A program made the translations under genes and the position numbers. From positions 80,001 through 144,000 of the forward strand of contig NZ_CP104969.1 of assembly GCF_025452195.1 (NCBI RefSeq): 64,000 bases of DNA. Reading direction: 5' to 3'. The DNA comes from Phyllobacterium zundukense. GTDB taxonomy: Bacteria; Pseudomonadota; Alphaproteobacteria; Rhizobiales; Rhizobiaceae. Position 1 is the stretch's first letter. Each line of letters starts with the position of its first letter. Shown piece after piece: positions 18,858 to 27,515 of the stretch. The notes below the pieces were generated by a model, which made no database searches, had not been told where the DNA came from, and saw nothing but the letters and a program-made list of their open reading frames with translations.

Positions 18858-19517
18858 CTAAAGCTTCAGTGCCAAATTCCTTGCATTGTTGATGTGCACT
18901 GCTATCGCATCCATTGCAGTCTGCGGATCGCGGGTCTCGATCGCCGTAAGGATCGCCAGATGTTCGCGCATGACCGGGACGACGCGCCCGGTGATACGAA
19001 ACCGCTCCTGGTTGATCAGGCGCATCTTGATCGCATTGATCCGGTAAGCCCTGCCTATGATCCCGTTCTCGAGCGAGTCGATGATCGTTTCGTGCAGGTT
19101 CCAGTCGATCGTCTGCGCGCGCAATTCGAGCTCTGGCCTCTCCTTGCCCTGCAGCGCCTCCTGAAGTGTGTCTTCATGCTCTTTACGCAGCCGGGCCAAT
19201 AGTTCATCGGATGCCGAAACGCAGAAGAGGGCAACCGCTTCCTTTTCCATGAACAGGCGAAACTGGAAGGCCTCGCGGATCAGGTTGAGATCGATATGCG
19301 CAATCTGGATCCCACGCTGCGGAATCGTCTTGACCAGTCCCTCGGCTTCCAGGCGAGGCACAAGTTCGCGGATGGCTCCCAGCGGCATACCGGTCATTGC
19401 AACAAGCTGGCGCTGCGACACGAATTGCCCCGGATTGATATCACGGGCAAGAAGATGCTCCGTAAAGCTCGCATAGGCCTTCTCTCGCAGTCTTACCGGC
19501 TCGTTACCATCATCCAT
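18858..19517 (-). CDS. GntR/FCD-family regulator of the sugar operon
   Basis: This 219-aa regulator has an N-terminal winged helix (GQFVSQRQLVAMTGMPLGAI and RELVPRLEAEGLVKTIPQRG, about residues 25-70) and an FCD effector domain. The start MDDGNEPVRL is preceded by GGGAGGACGGG; the frame is open 18 codons further without a site. It is encoded inside the operon it probably controls, between the aldolase and binding-protein genes. A 14-bp palindrome ahead of the aldolase gene is the likely operator. Confidence 0.87.
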   Translation of the reverse strand: MDDGNEPVRLREKAYASFTEHLLARDINPGQFVSQRQLVAMTGMPLGAIRELVPRLEAEGLVKTIPQRGIQIAHIDLNLIREAFQFRLFMEKEAVALFCVSASDELLARLRKEHEDTLQEALQGKERPELELRAQTIDWNLHETIIDSLENGIIGRAYRINAIKMRLINQERFRITGRVVPVMREHLAILTAIETRDPQTAMDAIAVHINNARNLALKL

Positions 19518-19551
19518 GCCCGTCCTCCCGACTCGTATTGCTTCTCCATTA

Positions 19552-20439
19552 TTACGCGGCAGCCGCCACAAACAAGCGGTCGAAGATGCCAGTCAGTCGC
19601 TTGTAGTCCAAATCCGGAAGAGCCTGCAGTGGCGCGCGTGCCCGGCGCCACCCGTCATCGCCGGCGTGGTAGGCGACTAGAGCCTTTACCGCCGGCGTGA
19701 CAGGAAATTTCAAAAGCTCGTTGACCGCCTCGATCATTGCCGGATCATCGCGGCCTTCATTGACCATTGGCAAAAGACGGTCCGCATAGAGATTTGCCAT
19801 GCCGGAAATCGCCCCCTGCCCGCCAAGACGAACGCCTGCAGAAAGTGACCGCTCGTCACCTATAAGAATTGCCAGATCCTTGTGCTTTGCCAGCAGCTTT
19901 TCGGTGAAGGGCCAGTTTCCGGATGAATCTTTCACACCTGCCACGACTTTCGGGAAAGCTTCGCGCAGACGGCTGACAAGTTCGACCGAAATTTCAACGG
20001 CGGTAACGGAAGGGATATTGTAAAGGATGACGTCTCTCACCCGCACACCGATCTCCGTAAAGACCGAGGAAAACCAGACGAAAAGTCCATCGTCGCTGAC
20101 ATTCTTGAAATAAGACGGAGGAGCGAGCAATACGCCACGGCAACCCGCGTCAAGCGCATGGCGCGATTGAACCGCCGCGTCGACATAAGAGTTGGCCATG
20201 ACGCCGACCACAATCTGCTTCGGCTCGATCCCCGCGTCGAGAAACGCCTGGATAACGACTCCCCGCTCCTCATCACCGATGGAGGAACCCTCGCCTGTCG
20301 TTCCGAACAGCGTGACGCTGCTGCAGCCGCTGTTCAGGCAGTGCCGGGCATGATCGACGGCTTTCGCTACATCGATATGCATCTCGGCATCAAATGGCGT
20401 GGTCAGCGCGGCGGACAGCCCAAATCGATCCCGAGACAC
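19552..20439 (-). CDS. DapA-family aldolase/dehydratase
   Basis: This class I lyase (295 aa) belongs to the dihydrodipicolinate synthase/N-acetylneuraminate lyase family. GTTGEGSS (about residues 45-52) is the substrate-carboxylate loop, YNIPS contains the catalytic Tyr, and VVAGVKDSSGN holds the Schiff-base Lys. Beside a sugar transporter and a PfkB kinase it is more likely a keto-sugar-acid aldolase or dehydratase than a lysine biosynthesis enzyme. The exact substrate cannot be assigned. It is probably the first gene of its transcription unit. Confidence 0.85.
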   Translation of the reverse strand: MSRDRFGLSAALTTPFDAEMHIDVAKAVDHARHCLNSGCSSVTLFGTTGEGSSIGDEERGVVIQAFLDAGIEPKQIVVGVMANSYVDAAVQSRHALDAGCRGVLLAPPSYFKNVSDDGLFVWFSSVFTEIGVRVRDVILYNIPSVTAVEISVELVSRLREAFPKVVAGVKDSSGNWPFTEKLLAKHKDLAILIGDERSLSAGVRLGGQGAISGMANLYADRLLPMVNEGRDDPAMIEAVNELLKFPVTPAVKALVAYHAGDDGWRRARAPLQALPDLDYKRLTGIFDRLFVAAAA

Positions 20440-20473
20440 TTGCTTCTCCCATGCCGTTTACGACTAAAGACAT

Positions 20474-20487
20474 ACTGACATGTCAGT
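20474..20487. promoter_or_regulatory. Perfect 14-bp palindrome upstream of the DapA-family gene
   Basis: ACTGACATGTCAGT is fully self-complementary and lies 35 bases upstream of the first gene of the aldolase-GntR-transporter operon. Position and symmetry fit an operator for the GntR regulator encoded in that operon. A second partial copy, ACTGAC, occurs at 20507-20512. Confidence 0.6.
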
Positions 20488-20528
20488 TGAAAGTCAACAA
20501 AAACGCACTGACTTTTTACGGAGTTGTT

Positions 20529-21464
20529 TCAATCCTCGGGATGCTGGGAAAGAAGCGCGTCGACTTCGGATTTCGCCGGCGCGCCGCCCCTGCCGCCAAA
20601 GCGGGAACATTTGATTGCGGCGGCAGCGCTGGCAAAGCGCATGATCTGGTACATCGGATAGCTGCGCGCGAGACCAAAAGCGAATGCGCCGTGGAAAACG
20701 TCGCCCGCCGCTAGCGTGTCCACGACATCTACGGGAAAGGCCGGCATGTGACGGACTTCGCCTTCCAGATCATCGTACCAGAAAGAGCCCTTGTCGCCGC
20801 CGGTCACGGCAATGAATTCGCCGTCGCGGCCATAAAGTGCTGCAAGAGCAACGGCTGCCCGTTCCGGATCACTTTCACCCGTCACCTTCTCCGCCGCCGG
20901 CTCGGAGGCGACGATATGCGAAGCAAGCGGCATCAGCATTTCCAATGTCTCGAGCGATGCCGTGTCGGCGTCGAGGACGCCGTGGACGCCAGCCTCTCGC
21001 GCCGCCTTCAGCGCTTGCGCGGCGGCAAGCGGCCAGCGTACGTCGGTCATGACGACATCGTAGGTGCCATCGGCGATCGGCGGCGTTGTCTCCGGCGCGG
21101 ACAAGAGCTTCGGATCGTAGTAGGGCACGATCATCCGCTCACCCACGGCATCGACGAAAATGGTCGAGAAGGCTGAACGCGCGCCTTCGATGCGCCGAAC
21201 ATGGGAACAGTCCACACCCTCGGCAGTCAGTTCCTCAATGACCCGCCGCCCGATATCGTCCGGCCCGACGGACGCCCAGAGCGAGACATCGCCGCCAAGG
21301 CGGGCGATACTTGCGGCGGCGCTCGATGCCATGCCGGCGGCAATTTCGATTGCTTCGAGCGGAATGAATTTGCCGGGTCCCGGCGGCAACCTGTCGAGCC
21401 GGAAAATCGTATCCATGGTCAGCGCCCCGACACAGAGTATCCGCGGTGGTGTATTGGTCGCCAT
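20529..21464 (-). CDS. PfkB-family sugar kinase
   Basis: This ribokinase-fold kinase (311 aa) has an N-terminal substrate region ILCVGALTMDTIFRLDRLPP and an ASSAAASIARLGGDVSLWAS stretch. The ATP and anion-hole motif DTLAAGDVFHGAFAFGL lies near residue 255, with Asp of AAGD as the catalytic base. It would phosphorylate a sugar or keto-sugar acid imported by the adjacent ABC system. The start MATNTPPRIL is chosen on family grounds and a GCGAGAG site; 12 more codons are open upstream. It ends 90 bases before the DapA-family gene on the same strand. Confidence 0.83.
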   Translation of the reverse strand: MATNTPPRILCVGALTMDTIFRLDRLPPGPGKFIPLEAIEIAAGMASSAAASIARLGGDVSLWASVGPDDIGRRVIEELTAEGVDCSHVRRIEGARSAFSTIFVDAVGERMIVPYYDPKLLSAPETTPPIADGTYDVVMTDVRWPLAAAQALKAAREAGVHGVLDADTASLETLEMLMPLASHIVASEPAAEKVTGESDPERAAVALAALYGRDGEFIAVTGGDKGSFWYDDLEGEVRHMPAFPVDVVDTLAAGDVFHGAFAFGLARSYPMYQIMRFASAAAAIKCSRFGGRGGAPAKSEVDALLSQHPED

Positions 21465-21573
21465 GGTGAACTCTCGCCAGAACTGGGAAACGGGAATCAA
21501 TGGGAGGGTCTTATCTTCTCAAGACGTACCATGGCAATTGCCCGGCGAAAATTGTCGGCGCTCTAGATTCGGC

Positions 21574-21599
21574 GCAGCGACGCGAAATCGCGTCACTAC
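21574..21599. repeat. Short palindromic repeat, copy 1
   Basis: A 26-base near-palindrome centred on GACGCGAAATCGCGTC lies between the kinase and glxR genes. A nearly identical copy is at 49749-49775. Such short elements recur between genes in Rhizobiales. There is no coding content, and a bare stem without a T-run is not a convincing terminator. Confidence 0.75.
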
Positions 21600-21654
21600 A
21601 GATCAGGATGCGGAAGCACAGAAAATCGCGTCAGATGGCCGCCGCAGTAGAGTT

Positions 21655-22539
21655 TCAGGCGACTTGGTGATTGGCGATACGTTCCAGCGCCTTCACCAGG
21701 CCGGAATGATCGAGACCGCTATCGCCGTTTGCAGCACAACTGTTGAACAATTCCTGCGTCGAGGCAGTATTAGGCAATGAAACACCCAGTGTTTTGGCGC
21801 TCTGCAGTGCCAGATTGAGGTCTTTCTGGTGCAGCGATATGCGGAACCCCGGATCGAAGGTCCGCTTGATCATGCGCTCGCCATGCAGTTCCAGAATGCG
21901 GGAGGAGGCAAACCCGCCCATCAGCGCTTCCCGTACCCGAGCCGGGTCGGCGCCGGCCTTCGACGCCAATACCAGCGCCTCCGATATGGCTTCGATGGTC
22001 AGCGCAACGATGATCTGATTGGCGACCTTTGTCACCTGACCATCACCGCAATCACCCACCAAGGTTATGTTTTTGCCCAGCAGTTTGAAGAGCGGCAAGG
22101 CGCGATCGAAGGCACTCTGCTCGCCGCCCGCCATGATGCTTAGCGTCGCGTTCTTGGCGCCAACCTCGCCGCCGGACACCGGCGCATCGATATATTCGCT
22201 GCCGGTTTCGCGAATTTTCTTTGCGAACTCCTTGGTATCGATCGGCGAGATCGAGCTCATGTCGATGACGAGCTTGCCGGGCTTCAGGCCGAAAACCACG
22301 CCATTCTCGCCGAAGAGAACATCCTTCACTTCCGGCGTGTCCGGCAGCATCAGGATAATGATGTCCGTCTTTTCCGCCAGAGCCTTCGGGCTCTCGACAA
22401 TCTTCAGGCCATTGTCGATAAGCTCTTGTTTCGGCTCAATAAAGAACTTCGACGTGTAGAGCTCGTGCCCGGCATTCTGCAAATGGCGCGCCATGGGTGT
22501 TCCCATGATACCAAGCCCGATAAAACCTATGTCCGCCAT
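21655..22539 (-). CDS. glxR: 2-hydroxy-3-oxopropionate (tartronate semialdehyde) reductase
   Basis: This beta-hydroxyacid dehydrogenase (294 aa) reduces tartronate semialdehyde to D-glycerate. It has the Rossmann motif GFIGLGIMGTPMARHL, substrate loop DAPVSGGEVGAKNATLSIMA and the catalytic Lys region VTKVANQIIVALTIEA. It is the third gene of gcl-hyi-glxR, starting four bases after the hyi stop, so it completes conversion of two glyoxylate to glycerate. Length agrees with E. coli GlxR (292 aa). Glycerate kinase is not encoded in the window. Confidence 0.93.
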   Translation of the reverse strand: MADIGFIGLGIMGTPMARHLQNAGHELYTSKFFIEPKQELIDNGLKIVESPKALAEKTDIIILMLPDTPEVKDVLFGENGVVFGLKPGKLVIDMSSISPIDTKEFAKKIRETGSEYIDAPVSGGEVGAKNATLSIMAGGEQSAFDRALPLFKLLGKNITLVGDCGDGQVTKVANQIIVALTIEAISEALVLASKAGADPARVREALMGGFASSRILELHGERMIKRTFDPGFRISLHQKDLNLALQSAKTLGVSLPNTASTQELFNSCAANGDSGLDHSGLVKALERIANHQVA

Positions 22540-22543
22540 GTGA

Positions 22544-23359
22544 TCAGCTCCTCATCCTGATGATATCCGCGTGCTTTTGCGTTGTTGAAGCTTCGTTCAA
22601 CCAGGCAAGGCCGCGTTGCGTTTCTGTTTTTGGTTTGTATTCGCAGCCGATCCAGCCATCATAGCCGGCTTGGTCCAAAGCTTTGAAAACGAAGGGATAA
22701 TTGATCTCACCGGTACCAGGCTCATTGCGGCCCGGATTGTCGGCAAGCTGGACATGCGCGATCAGTTCCTTGTGCCGCCCATAGGTGGCGACGAGTTCGC
22801 CACGTGTTCGCTGCTGGTGGTAGAGATCGTACTGAATGAACAGATTATCGCTGCCAACCTCTTCGATGATCGAAGCCGCCTGCTCGACCGTGTTCAGATA
22901 AAACCCCGGAATATCGTAGGTATTGATCGGTTCGATCAGCAGTCGAATGTCATATTTTGCAAGCTCTTGTGCGGCAATCCTCAGATTATGGACGAAGGTC
23001 GAACGCAGGACATCATCGCTCAATCCTGCCGGAGCAATACCTGCAAGGCAGTTGACCTGCTTGCAGCCGAGCGCCGTCGCATAATCGATTGCCATGACGA
23101 CGCCACGCCGGAACTCGTCGATGCGGTCGGGTAGCACGGCAATGCCGCGCTCCCCCGATGCCCAGTTGCCGGCAGGCAGATTGTGCAAGACCTGGACAAG
23201 ATTGTTTTCGGTCAGTTCCCGCTTCAACTCGTCGGCGTTGTAGTCATACGGAAAAAGATACTCCACCGCCTCAAATCCCGCTTCGCTCGCCAGCGTAAAG
23301 CGTTCGAGAAATGGCATCTCGTTGAAAAGCATCGTTAAATTGGCTGCAAATTTCGGCAT
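22544..23359 (-). CDS. hyi: Hydroxypyruvate isomerase
   Basis: This TIM-barrel isomerase (271 aa) interconverts hydroxypyruvate and tartronate semialdehyde. Motifs are MLFNEMPFLERF near the N-terminus, LLIEPINTYDIPG with a catalytic Glu, FIQYDLYHQQR, and IGCEYKP with the second Glu. The start MPKFAANLT follows GAGGAGGATGAA; a longer open frame of 54 codons upstream runs antiparallel to family alignment and is discarded. It lies 10 bases after gcl, in the classic gcl-hyi-glxR order. Confidence 0.93.
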   Translation of the reverse strand: MPKFAANLTMLFNEMPFLERFTLASEAGFEAVEYLFPYDYNADELKRELTENNLVQVLHNLPAGNWASGERGIAVLPDRIDEFRRGVVMAIDYATALGCKQVNCLAGIAPAGLSDDVLRSTFVHNLRIAAQELAKYDIRLLIEPINTYDIPGFYLNTVEQAASIIEEVGSDNLFIQYDLYHQQRTRGELVATYGRHKELIAHVQLADNPGRNEPGTGEINYPFVFKALDQAGYDGWIGCEYKPKTETQRGLAWLNEASTTQKHADIIRMRS

Positions 23360-23369
23360 TTCATCCTCC

Positions 23370-25154
23370 TCAGTCGAGATACGCTGCAACAGCAGTCGGC
23401 GCATCTTCGGGCCGCTCCGCGAGTTCCTCGAACTCGACGACCGCGTTGATATCCATGCCCATTGCAATGTTGGTGACGCGTTCCAGGATGACTTCGATGA
23501 CCACCGGCACCTGATGTTCATCCATCAGCGCCTTCGCATCTTCGAATGCTTCCGCGAACTGGTTCGGGCTGCGGACGCGGATGGCCTTGCAGCCGAGCCC
23601 TTCCGCGACAGCGACATGGTCAACGCCATAGCCCTTCTCCGCATCGCCGGAGGCGTTGATGTTGTCGAAGGCCAGACTGACCTCGAAGTCCATGTCGAAG
23701 CCACGCTGTGCCTGTCGGATCAAGCCGAGATAGGAATTGTTCACGACGACATGCAGATACGGCAGTTTATGCTGTGCCCCGACGGCAAGTTCCTCGATCA
23801 TGAACTGGAAGTCATAGTCGCCCGAGAGAGCAACGATCGGTCGGTGCGGATCCGCAGCACGCACGCCAAGCGCCGCCGGCAAGGTCCAGCCAAGCGGACC
23901 GGCCTGTCCGCAATTGATCCAGTTTCGCGGCTTATAGACATTGAGGAACTGCGCGCCTGCGATCTGACTGAGCCCGATCGTCGTCACGTAACAGGCGTCG
24001 CGGCCGAACGCCTTGTTCATCTCTTCGTAAACGCGTTGCGGCTTCAACGGCACCTGATCGAAATGCGTCTTGCGCAGCATCGTGCGCTTGCGCTCCTGGC
24101 ATTCCTCCGCCCATTTCGACCAGTCGCGCAGTTTGCCGGCAGTTTTCCACTCGGTCGCAACGTCCAGAAAAAGCTTCAGCGCCTTTCCAGCGTCGGACAC
24201 GATGCCGAAGTCCGGCGCGAAGACCCGGCCGATCTGCGTCGGCTCGATATCGACATGGACGAACTTTCTTCCTTCTGTGTAAGTCGCGACATTGCCCGTG
24301 TGTCGGTTGGCCCAGCGATTGCCAATTCCCAGAACGAAATCCGAGGCCAGCATCGTCGCATTGCCGTAGCGATGCGAGGTCTGCAGGCCGCACATCCCGG
24401 CCATCAGCCGGTGATCATCGGGGATCGTGCCCCAGCCCATCAATGTGGGAATAACCGGAACGCCGGTGATTTCGGCAAATTCCACCAGCAGGTCGGAAGC
24501 ATCGGCGTTGATGATACCGCCGCCGGCAACGATCAGCGGGCGCTCCGCTGCGTTGAGCATCGTCAGCGCCTTTTCCACCTGCGCTCGTGTCGCGGCGGGT
24601 TTGTAAGGCTCCAGGGGCTCATAGGTATCTGGATCGAATTCGATCTCCGCCAGCTGCACGTCGATCGGCAGATCGATCAGCACAGGACCCGGACGGCCCG
24701 AGCGCATGATATGGAAAGCCTTCTGAAAGACATAGGGAACAAGGCCCGGCTCCATGACGGTTACCGCCCACTTGGTCACGGGCTTGGCAATCGACGCGAT
24801 GTCGACGGCCTGAAAGTCTTCCTTGTCGAGCCGGGCGCGCGGCGCCTGCCCGGTGATGCACAGGATCGGGATGGAATCGGCGGACGCCGAATAAAGGCCG
24901 GTGATCATATCCGTTCCGGCCGGGCCGGAAGTACCGATACAGACGCCGATATTGCCCGCATCAGCCCTGGTATAGCCCTCGGCCATATGCGAGGCGCCCT
25001 CGACATGGCGCGCCAGGATGTGGCGGACCGTGCCACGCGCCCGCAGCGCCGAATAAAACGGATTGATCGCCGCTCCCGGGACACCAAAGGCGCAATCGAT
25101 CCCTTCCTTCTCCAGGATACGAACTGCCGCATCAACGGCTCGCATTTTTGTCAT
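23370..25154 (-). CDS. gcl: Glyoxylate carboligase
   Basis: This ThDP- and FAD-dependent enzyme (594 aa) condenses two glyoxylate to tartronate semialdehyde with loss of CO2. The N-terminal half has [17 protein letters not shown] and [16 protein letters not shown], where Val replaces the Glu of most ThDP enzymes, the hallmark of glyoxylate carboligase. The ThDP motif is [13 protein letters not shown] with [12 protein letters not shown] downstream. The start MTKMRAVDA has GGAGGAA at good spacing; length matches E. coli Gcl (593 aa). It heads the glyoxylate operon, divergent from an IclR-type regulator, and receives glyoxylate from both purine and oxalate routes. Confidence 0.95.
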   Translation of the reverse strand: MTKMRAVDAAVRILEKEGIDCAFGVPGAAINPFYSALRARGTVRHILARHVEGASHMAEGYTRADAGNIGVCIGTSGPAGTDMITGLYSASADSIPILCITGQAPRARLDKEDFQAVDIASIAKPVTKWAVTVMEPGLVPYVFQKAFHIMRSGRPGPVLIDLPIDVQLAEIEFDPDTYEPLEPYKPAATRAQVEKALTMLNAAERPLIVAGGGIINADASDLLVEFAEITGVPVIPTLMGWGTIPDDHRLMAGMCGLQTSHRYGNATMLASDFVLGIGNRWANRHTGNVATYTEGRKFVHVDIEPTQIGRVFAPDFGIVSDAGKALKLFLDVATEWKTAGKLRDWSKWAEECQERKRTMLRKTHFDQVPLKPQRVYEEMNKAFGRDACYVTTIGLSQIAGAQFLNVYKPRNWINCGQAGPLGWTLPAALGVRAADPHRPIVALSGDYDFQFMIEELAVGAQHKLPYLHVVVNNSYLGLIRQAQRGFDMDFEVSLAFDNINASGDAEKGYGVDHVAVAEGLGCKAIRVRSPNQFAEAFEDAKALMDEHQVPVVIEVILERVTNIAMGMDINAVVEFEELAERPEDAPTAVAAYLD

Positions 25155-25214
25155 GATCATTTCCTCCAGATTTTGGTGGAACTGTAACCCAAAATTCGCA
25201 TTTTTCAACACATA

Positions 25215-25242
25215 ATGGAAATTATTCTCATTCTATGGAAAT
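25215..25242. promoter_or_regulatory. Direct-repeat operator in the gcl/iclR divergent promoter
   Basis: ATGGAAAT occurs at 25215-25222 and again at 25235-25242, a 20-base period that places both on one face of DNA. IclR-family proteins commonly bind TGGAAA-type half-sites, sometimes as direct repeats. The pair lies about 60 bases before gcl and 83 bases before the regulator gene, so it could control both. Confidence 0.6.
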
Positions 25243-25324
25243 AATGACTTTCAATAAAACTGGATAAATCCGCTTTGCCGGTCTATGGCTGGATCGTGCC
25301 AGGGGATGGAACAAGGGAGCGATT

Positions 25325-26152
25325 GTGTCTGTTATCGAACCGGTCAAAGGCAGGAGGGGTCGCAAGGCTGCAGCGGACGCGGCGCCGTCTTCGGTGCAGG
25401 TTCTCGACAGGAGCTTGAAACTTCTCGCTATCATCGCCGACCATGATGGCTCGGCGCTCTCGGAGCTTGCCGACCAGACCGGCCTCGCGCCTTCGACCAT
25501 CCATCGCCTGCTGACCTCGCTGCAAAACCACGGCATGGTCGCCCACGATCCGGAAACGGGCGACTGGACTATCGGGGTCGGGGCTTTTGCGATTGGCAAT
25601 GCGTTCCTGCGCTTCCGCAAACTTGGCACGATCAGCCGCCGTTTCCTCAAGCGGCTGATGGAGGAATGCGGCGAAACCGCGAATATCGGCATCGAGGATG
25701 ACGGCGATGTGGTGTTTATTTCCCAGGTCGAAAGCCATGCGCCGATGCGTGCCTTTTACCGGCCTGGACGGCGCGGCCCTATCCACGCCTCCGGCATTGG
25801 CAAGGCTATCCTTTCGACGTGGTCGGACGCCGAAATTGGCCGGACCGTGGGCGGCAAGCAGCTTGCCCGTTTCACCGATCACACACTGGATACGCTACCG
25901 GCGCTCCTGAAGAACATTCAGGAGATACGTTCGCGCGGGTGGTCGATAGACGATGAGGAACACACCCTCGGCATGCGCTGCATCGCGGCGCCGATCTTCA
26001 ACGAGCATGGCGAGGCAATCGCTGGAATGTCGATTTCGGGACCGGCAGTGCGGTTACCGAAGGAAAAGCTGATCGTCCTCGGCCCGGTTATACGCGACGC
26101 CGCCGATGAACTGACGCGGGCCATGGGTGGCAAGCGACCGGAAGAGCTCTAA
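25325..26152 (+). CDS. IclR-family regulator of the glyoxylate operon
   Basis: This 275-aa IclR-type protein has a basic N-terminal tail, a winged helix (SVQVLDRSLKLLAIIADHDG and GLAPSTIHRLLTSL, residues 20-80) and a C-terminal effector domain with HASGIGKAIL and the closing TLGMRCIAAPIFNEHG. E. coli AllR, of this family, represses gcl and binds glyoxylate; the divergent position here argues for the same control. The start is GTG behind AAGGGAG. The 3' end is five bases from the convergent transporter gene. Confidence 0.88.
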   Translation: MSVIEPVKGRRGRKAAADAAPSSVQVLDRSLKLLAIIADHDGSALSELADQTGLAPSTIHRLLTSLQNHGMVAHDPETGDWTIGVGAFAIGNAFLRFRKLGTISRRFLKRLMEECGETANIGIEDDGDVVFISQVESHAPMRAFYRPGRRGPIHASGIGKAILSTWSDAEIGRTVGGKQLARFTDHTLDTLPALLKNIQEIRSRGWSIDDEEHTLGMRCIAAPIFNEHGEAIAGMSISGPAVRLPKEKLIVLGPVIRDAADELTRAMGGKRPEEL

Positions 26153-26157
26153 GAACT

Positions 26158-27141
26158 TCACAACACCACGGCTGCTTTTTTCCGAACGTTTGCACTGGCA
26201 TAATGGCGGGCGATAACAGCGCAAACGATCAGTTGTATCTGATGGAAAAGCATTATTGGCAGGATGATGCTGCCGATGGCCTGCCCGGCAAACAGCACAT
26301 TGGCGATGGGAACGCCGCTTGCAAGACTTTTCTTCGATCCGCAAAATGTGATTGCGATCTCGTCGGGCCTGGAGAAGCCGAGCAAACGGCTGCCAAACCT
26401 CGTGACCGCGAGCACGATCGCTAGAATCGCGATATCGATCGCCAGCAGAATGCCCAAATCATGCAAGGACGTCGTCTGCCACAATCCTTCATTTACGGAC
26501 GCGCTGAACGCTCCATACACGACCATAAGAATTGATCCCCGGTCGACAGGCATGAGAATTTTGTTCTTGCTTCTGATGAAATTACCGATCCACGGCTGCA
26601 GGATCTGGCCCAGGACGAACGGCGCAAGCAACTGCAGAAAGATAGACCGCAGTGCGTCGAGAGAGAAACCGGCATGTCCGCTGGCCGTGAGCAGAACGCC
26701 AGCCAGCAATGGGGTAAGGAACATTCCAAAAATGTTCGACGCCGAGGCAGCGCAGATTGCGGCCGGAACGTTGCCGCCTGCTATCGATGTAAAGGCAATG
26801 GAGGACTGCACGGTGGAGGGCAGGACGCAAAGAAAGATTATCCCGGTGTACAGGGAAGGCGACAAAAACTCGGGAACAAGAACGCTTGTGGTCAACCCCA
26901 ATAATGGGAACAGGACGAATGTGGCGGCCAAAATGACGATATGCAATCGCCAGTGAAGAAGACCTGCCACGACGACGTCGCGCGATAGCCTTGCGCCATG
27001 CAGGAAGAAGAGAAGACCAATCGCAAACTTTGTTGCCAACGCAAAGTAGTCTGCCGGGATGCCGTCGATCGGTAGGAATGAAGCGAAAACCACCGTCGAC
27101 ACAAGCAGCAGGGTGAAGGTATCCGGCAGAAAACGTGACAT
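26158..27141 (-). CDS. Bile acid:sodium symporter-family transporter
   Basis: This membrane protein (327 aa) is of the SBF-like family, with about nine to ten hydrophobic helices. Conserved patterns include ATKFAIGLLFFLHGARLSRD, FLCVLPSTVQSSIAFTSIAG and TFCGSKKSLASGVPIANVLF. Bacterial relatives take up organic anions with sodium, and the real substrate is generally unknown. Here it is enclosed by glyoxylate and oxalate genes, so a small carboxylate is a reasonable guess only. The ribosome site is weak. Confidence 0.85.
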   Translation of the reverse strand: MSRFLPDTFTLLLVSTVVFASFLPIDGIPADYFALATKFAIGLLFFLHGARLSRDVVVAGLLHWRLHIVILAATFVLFPLLGLTTSVLVPEFLSPSLYTGIIFLCVLPSTVQSSIAFTSIAGGNVPAAICAASASNIFGMFLTPLLAGVLLTASGHAGFSLDALRSIFLQLLAPFVLGQILQPWIGNFIRSKNKILMPVDRGSILMVVYGAFSASVNEGLWQTTSLHDLGILLAIDIAILAIVLAVTRFGSRLLGFSRPDEIAITFCGSKKSLASGVPIANVLFAGQAIGSIILPIMLFHQIQLIVCAVIARHYASANVRKKAAVVL

Positions 27142-27515
27142 CTATGATTCCGAAACGGCTTTTTTGCAGGGCGTTGGCGAGCACCCGGAATGCGAGGAGA
27201 TAGAGCCACCATGATATAGGACATCTATGCAGGATTCATGCTGCGGTGTTTTGCCACCCGGAATGGCGGCTGGCGCTGGCTCACAAGCCAAACAGCATTT
27301 CCGCGCGTCTTTTCTCGTCGAATCCTCTTTGCGCTCCAGTCGGCAGGATTGACATTCGAGAATTTCTTGGGATTATGTATACCACAGATTATGGGGCAGA
27401 TGGCGCGTGTCTGCCTGTCGGTCCAATCACCAGGCCGGAACAAGTGACAAAAACCAGATCCCTGAAGATCACACGGGGGCAGAACGATCCAAAAAGGGCG
27501 AGCAGGAGGAAAACA
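27142..27515. other. 374-base divergent promoter region
   Basis: The stretch between the SBF-like transporter and the PanE-like gene has no credible gene. It contains the panE promoter and a predicted oxalate-regulon operator at 27349-27384 and a ribosome site AGGAGGAAA at 27503-27511. The 130-base leader between promoter and start shows no obvious structured element. Confidence 0.5.
27349..27384 (+). promoter_or_regulatory. panE promoter with oxalate-regulon operator
   Basis: TTGACA at 27349-27354 followed at 16-17 bases by GATTAT/ATTATG forms a promoter. The 17-mer TGGGATTATGTATACCA at 27368-27384 fits the repeated operator TGGnAT-N5-ATnCCA and covers the -10 region, a repressor-like position. 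Confidence 0.7.

Noticed and set aside
23322..25187. 621-codon open frame antisense to gcl
   Set aside because: It mirrors gcl exactly, is rich in Arg, His and Asp as reverse-complement frames of GC-rich genes are, and has no recognisable motif or ribosome site.
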